Origin: Sisyra terminalis
Lineage: Eukaryota; Arthropoda; Insecta; Neuroptera; Sisyridae
NCBI GenBank assembly: GCA_958496175.1
Contig: OY292274.1
Location: 58,042,630 to 58,106,629, forward strand
Reading direction: 5' to 3'
Length of the DNA: 64,000 nucleotides
Shown piece after piece: positions 59,746 to 64,000 of the stretch (its first letter is position 1; each line of letters begins with the position of its first letter). The notes below the pieces were generated by a model. It saw nothing but the letters and a program-made list of their open reading frames with translations, had not been told where the DNA came from and did not search any database. A program made the position numbers and the translations under genes.

Positions 59746-59781
59746 CCCTGAAGAAGTCAGGAATAACTGACGAAAAGTTGG
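59746..59781 (+). ncRNA. Hammerhead-like module 11
   Basis: CC, CTGAAGA, A, perfect stem GTCAG/CTGAC, GAAAAGTT, GG. Only the C after GAAA is changed to A, which breaks the ACGT palindrome. Confidence 0.45.
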
Positions 59782-60252
59782 CGAGAAAATAAATAAGATT
59801 CCACAAGTAGCTTCGTCCTTATTGCCCACAATGTAATTATTATATTTAAGAAGACAAGGTCTTATACAACATGGATCATCATTTATGTTTCCCTATCATA
59901 AGCTATATAAGCGACTTTAGGCTATGATTGACCATTCAGCTTTTTACATGGTTAAATCATCTTGTGGGAAATATTTTTCTGCTATGTTTACCTTCCATTT
60001 TTCTTTAATTATAAGTATCTCCATTTCTCCAGTTCTTCTAACCATATGACCGAAGTGCCGCAAGTATGGCTTGTTTATTCTTCTTATGAGTTTATTACGC
60101 ATGCTCAGTTCTTGGAAAAAGGATTAATTAGTCCTTTTTATGTCCACGAAACTTTTAGTATGCGTAAGTGTGAACATCCGATAGTTCAATGGTTTCAATT
60201 TTTCGGTTGTCGGTTTTCTTAGTAATTTTTCTTTACCAGTTATTGAAATTAC

Positions 60253-60476
60253 GGTTCAAGTGTACTTTAGCACACCCACAATCTGGCAATGTTGCATTTT
60301 TAACTTTTTTTTAATTTAATTCGCGATATTTTTGTTTATTCAATTCTAATATGGTATAGTTCTCTCTTTTGTGGCTAAATTTTCATTATGGACCGATTTA
60401 ATCGCGAATTAAATTAAAAATAAAGTTGAAAATGCAACATTGCCATATTGTGGGTGTGCTAAAGTACACATGAGCC
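60253..60476. mobile_element. MITE family B, copy 2 (8-bp TSD GAAATTAC)
   Basis: Free-standing copy of the element nested at 35622-35846. Ends GGTTCAAGTGTACTTTAGCA and its diverged complement; arms mirror through CACACCCACAAT-TGGCAATG. Exact duplication GAAATTAC at 60245-60252 and 60477-60484. At 224 bp it is almost wholly palindromic, with a short unique centre near 60350. Confidence 0.92.
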
Positions 60477-60484
60477 GAAATTAC

Positions 60485-62768
60485 TTTAGTATTTATCTGG
60501 ATAGATGTTATTTTCAATATTTTTTAAGCACCACTGCTGTTCTAACTATCGCTATATACCGTTTAATTTCATCACTGCGTCCTCTTGTGTTAGTGACTAG
60601 AATTCTTAGGTACATGATCTTTGGGACTTCCAGGGAAAACCGGGGACCAGGGACCAGGGACTCCCAAATCCCCAGAACAGGTAGTTTCCAAAAAAAATCT
60701 ATAAGATAAATTTTTTGGGATTATAGGTACATCTTGTAACTTACCGAATCTTATATTTGTGATCCCTGATTTCCTAAACCTCAAACAGATTCCATATATC
60801 ACTTCAAAAGTATTCCCTAAAATTGCATTTGTTCACTGCGCATTCTGGTATAGTTCGTATAGAATAAAAAAGGAACTTTTTCTTTAAATGATTTTCTGAA
60901 CCAAATGCAAAAAAAAACCAACTCAATCCAACTAAACACTTTTTTCGAAGTTGAATGTTAGATTAATGTGACCTTATGAAAGAAAAAAAACTATAAACGA
61001 TTTCTATTTTCTGTTATTCATTAATAGAGTTTAACACAATTTTTTGACAAACTTTCCTTTATTATCATTCAAATTTCCTACCAAACATTGCTTTTAAACT
61101 TGCCTAAAGTTCAGAACATAATATAAACATTTCCTAGTTCTAAATTCCTTTCTTGCTAATCGAAAAACCTCTAAATTGTCAGAATAGGTATATACCTGGT
61201 AATCTAACCCAGTGTTTCTCAAACTTGAGACCCTTGCGTACCACTTTCAGAATTTCACGCAAACTGCGGACTACCAACATCAAAAAAGTGGTTAACTTTA
61301 TCCATTTAATATCGCTTATAGTAAATGTGCCCCGATAAGTCAAAAAAAGGGGTAGATGTGTAAAAATTAAAATAAATCGCAAAACACTCCAAATTCTATG
61401 TTATCAACGCAGTATGATTTCCCGAGTATGGCACAGTTTAAATAATAAGGCGCATTTTCTGTTTTCGTGAAAACCCCAATTATTAATACTGATTGGTACT
61501 AATGAAATTTTGGGGACACAGACCATCAAGAATTCACTCTCGGACATTATGACCGTTTATTATGAATTTGTACCGAAACGTACCATTCATTATGATGTAT
61601 TTGCACAACAAAATATATCGTATTTTGAATTATTGAAAATATTTTTTCAATTCACTATTATTAGTACCTTAAATAGCAAAATACGCAGGGGGTTGTGAAA
61701 ATAATACGTAATAATAACAATTATTTTTGTTCACATGCATGAATGCAATAAATCTTTTAGTTTTCTCTGAACAATATTTAAATTAAAGGAATAATTAATA
61801 TAATCGTTTGCATTTAGTCATCATAATACGAAATTATTAATTTGCAAACCACAAATTGTTTGAATCATAAAAACCATAATAAATAGACGTAAATTTGTTT
61901 TACAACTTTCCGCACATATTGTTTTTCCAAATTATAACGTTCCACGTTTTAATAAAACGTAACTCTCTGTTTGTATATTGTACAGGACGCATTTATTTTT
62001 TCATAAAATACGTCGACAAATGGAATAAATGTTTGTGTTCCATGTGGTTCATCTTTTTATTACTGGAAAAATAAATACGTAAAAGCATTTATTAAAGTTA
62101 CGTTTTGCTAAATGTCCCGTAAAAGAATCTAAAAGCTTTATAGGTCTTTGAACTTGAATTATTTTACTCATTCAATTGTGAAACAATTGTAAAATATGAT
62201 CAATATCATATTTTATACACACTGAATTGTTCCTTTTTTTTCCAAGACTCTGCAAATGAAATCTCTCATACTAAAAGTACGGTCTATTGGGGCCACGTAT
62301 GTGTTTGAAAAGGACGCATAGAAAGTATGTATAAATATTTCTAAAATTTAATGTTTAAAATATCGCTTTTCGATGCTAATAGGTTGAACGTTTTTGGCAT
62401 TGAAATGATTTATGCGTGGAAGACCATTTCTTATTGACTTTCAAATATTTGTACTTTTTTGCACTTTTCTTTAATATATGTACTTTATATTCCATTGATA
62501 TAACGTTCATAAAATTATTTTTATAAATATAATGTTTATTTTGCACAAAATGAGGCACTTATTTAAAATACATTGACTAGAAATTATAACTTTTTTTTAC
62601 GTTTTTATTTTCTTAAAGAATACCATAACTAAAATAGCTATTTTCAATCTAAAAAAATAACAGGAAAACACAAAATTATAGACTCTAATATAAAAGATTT
62701 CTTATTATTTCAAGTAATAATAATTGATGAAGCTGATACTAAGACCGTAAAGAATATATTTCAAATAT
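60485..62768. other. Mixed stretch with a hAT-like end and a small GC-rich tandem
   Basis: A short tandem GGGGACCAGGGACCAGGGAC lies at about 60642-60661. At 61210 CAGTGTTTCTCAAACTTGAG followed by ACCCTTGCGTACCACT resembles the left end of a hAT element; no right end or 8-bp duplication was found. ORFs at 60440-60709, 61153-61338 and others are unrecognised. Confidence 0.35.
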
Positions 62769-62776
62769 TTTTTTTC

Positions 62777-63203
62777 GGTATAAGCTTGGATCAGGAACGT
62801 TGAAATTTGAGAATTGTTTTTGAATGGTTTCGATATTATTCCTGTACGTATTGTTCACTCGAATGCAATTTGTACGTAAATTTTGACATGTCAGAAATAA
62901 AGAAGTGATTGTTATTTTCAAATATGTATTTATATTGTATTATGTTAAATTAAATTTTCTAAATAAAGTCTACTTTGGGCAAGTCCACTTCAGCACAACC
63001 ACAATTTGCCAACATTGCATTTTCCACTTTGTTTTAATTTAATTCGCGATTAAATCGGTCCATAATAAAAATAATCGTCGCTTCTTCATTTCTGGCTTGT
63101 CAAATTTTACGTACAAATTGCATTCGAGAGATCAATACGTACCCATTCGGAATAGTTATCTACAGTTCGGAATATTTCGACGTTCCTGATCCAAACTTAT
63201 ACC
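62777..63203. mobile_element. MITE family A, copy 3 (8-bp TSD TTTTTTTC)
   Basis: Ends GGTATAAGCTTGGATCAGGA and a diverged complement; exact duplication TTTTTTTC at 62769-62776 and 63204-63211. At 427 bp it has the same internal structure as copy 1 (426 bp), including the same partial family B segment, so both descend from one deleted source element. The empty family B site AAATTTTC lies at 62952-62959. Confidence 0.9.
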
Positions 63204-63469
63204 TTTTTTTCAATTATTTTGGATTAAAAGAACATTGTTTGTAATAGGTAAAAGCTCAAATTTTAAAGGGTTGACCAAATGAGGCGCAGGAAAATTAAAG
63301 TCAAATTGATAGGGATGCGATATTTGTTGTCTGTTATCTATGGTTCCTTTGTTTGTTAAAGGTTTGCTTTTTATCAGTATGGAGTCGTATTGGTTGATGA
63401 CCGTATAAAAGGAATAAAAAAAAAAAACACTATAAAAATGGTGAAAAAATTTAGAAAAATACTTTCGCG

Positions 63470-64000
63470 TATTTCGTGATTATTTTAGTCAGTACAACTG
63501 TTTAAAGTAAAGAAACAGGGATCGTTTAGTTCTTAAATTCGAGGCTACAGGTTCTGTTGAAGATACAGCTAAGTCTTGCCAAAAATTGGGGAAGATAAAC
63601 CAAAGCATTTCTTAGACCAGTTTATTGTGGATAATGCACAAAGATTTGAATTTCCATGGACACAAGTTCCAATTAAAACCCAATTTTCCATAATTCACGA
63701 GATGTGTTTGCCGATTGGCTTTTAAAGCACCGGGCAATTTAAAACAAATTTTCATTAAAAATCATCTTCAGGGATGAGATGCATTTCATATTAAATGAGA
63801 TGGTTAACTAACAAAATTGCGCATTTGGGATCATTAAAATTCACGTGAAAGTCAAAAGCTTTTGACACATCCTCAAAAAGTGTCAGTTTGGAGTACTTTG
63901 TGGTCAAAAAACAATATGGGATCATATTTTTTTGAAAATGACAACAGAAACCCGGTTACCCTCAATTCTACACGTTACCATACGATGATAATCGATTATT
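63470..64000 (+). pseudogene. Mariner/Tc1-type transposase relic, cut by window end
   Basis: Decayed plus-strand coding blocks appear in order: LKFEATGSVEDTAKS (63530, helix-turn-helix region), FADWLLKHRA (63710), KIIFRDEMHFILNEMVN (63750, with the first catalytic Asp in RDEMHF), QNCAFGI, and a VSVWS-like block near 63880 reading into YFFENDNRNPVTLN (shifted). The order and the DEMHF box match the same broad group as the rosa-like copy at 55585. Stops are frequent and no terminal repeat was found on the left. The second and third catalytic residues would lie beyond 64000. Confidence 0.7.

Larger units (their letters stand above)
59349..59848. repeat. Inverted pair E5, ~500-bp palindrome with two hammerhead-like modules
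   Basis: Arms of about 225 bp mirror each other: TTGTGGCCAATAAGGACGAA faces its complement near 59835, GGCCAAGAATACAATTTGGT faces the copy near 59660, and AAACATTATTG lies near the centre. Each arm carries a module whose 3' side points outward, followed by GAAATAAATAAGATTCCACA. No coding capacity. Confidence 0.85.

Noticed and set aside
61210..61500. hAT-like left end CAGTGTTTCTCAAACTTGAG
   Set aside because: No right end or 8-bp duplication found, so no element boundary can be given.
1..64000. tRNA, rRNA, CRISPR or bacterial operon signals
   Set aside because: None seen; the transposon content and absence of long ORFs fit a eukaryotic intergenic region.

Overview
The window looks like a gene-poor stretch of an AT-rich arthropod nuclear genome, most probably an insect. 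I infer this from an irritans-type (Himar1-like) mariner, a rosa-like mariner fossil, jockey-type non-LTR relics, a PIF/Harbinger element, a Helitron and many MITEs. It has no prokaryotic operon structure and no confidently recognised host gene. The order of insect cannot be fixed from this sequence.

Layout. 1-4100: a dispersed repeat with a tandem duplication; one copy carries a whole but dead mariner, followed by a 200-bp tandem duplication. 5.4-7.5 kb: a large fold-back repeat hosting an 8-bp-TSD MITE. 9.2-10.9 kb: a short MITE and a 718-bp palindrome. 14-18.7 kb: three fragments of non-LTR retrotransposons. 20.4-23.4 kb: a hAT MITE inside an inverted-repeat element, then a jockey-type reverse transcriptase relic. 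24.5-25.5 kb: a mariner-type MITE with a hairpin insertion. 27.0-27.5 kb: a probable Penelope-like GIY-YIG relic. 29.5-30.4 kb: a palindromic MITE inside a (TA)n tract. 31.5-33.0 kb: a PIF/Harbinger element with exact ends. 35.3-36.9 kb: nested MITEs and an inverted pair. 38-39 kb: a Helitron. 43.7-44.5 kb: a second copy of the palindromic MITE. 46.5-48.4 kb: a long decayed jockey-type element. 50.3-51.3 kb: a THAP-coding fragment between inverted motifs. 52.1-53.3 kb: an inverted pair and a pogo-like MITE. 55.3-56.7 kb: a mariner nested in a MITE. 58.6-59.9 kb: stacked hairpin elements. 60.2-64.0 kb: more MITEs and a transposase relic cut by the window end.

The most interesting pattern is a small RNA-like module found eleven times, in at least six unrelated-looking loci. 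It reads CTGANGA, one extra base, a 5-bp hairpin, then GAAACGTH. The hairpin arms differ between families but keep pairing, which is covariation. The core resembles the hammerhead ribozyme, with one extra base and a helix III reduced to the self-complementary ACGU. Several copies come as head-to-head inverted pairs, and one lies just downstream of the Penelope-like relic. Published Penelope-like elements are known to carry hammerhead motifs; whether these copies cleave is inference.

A second strength of the window is that paralogous empty sites inside it prove element boundaries: the mariner at 1641, a 225-bp MITE at 35622 and a mariner at 55585 each have an unoccupied counterpart nearby.
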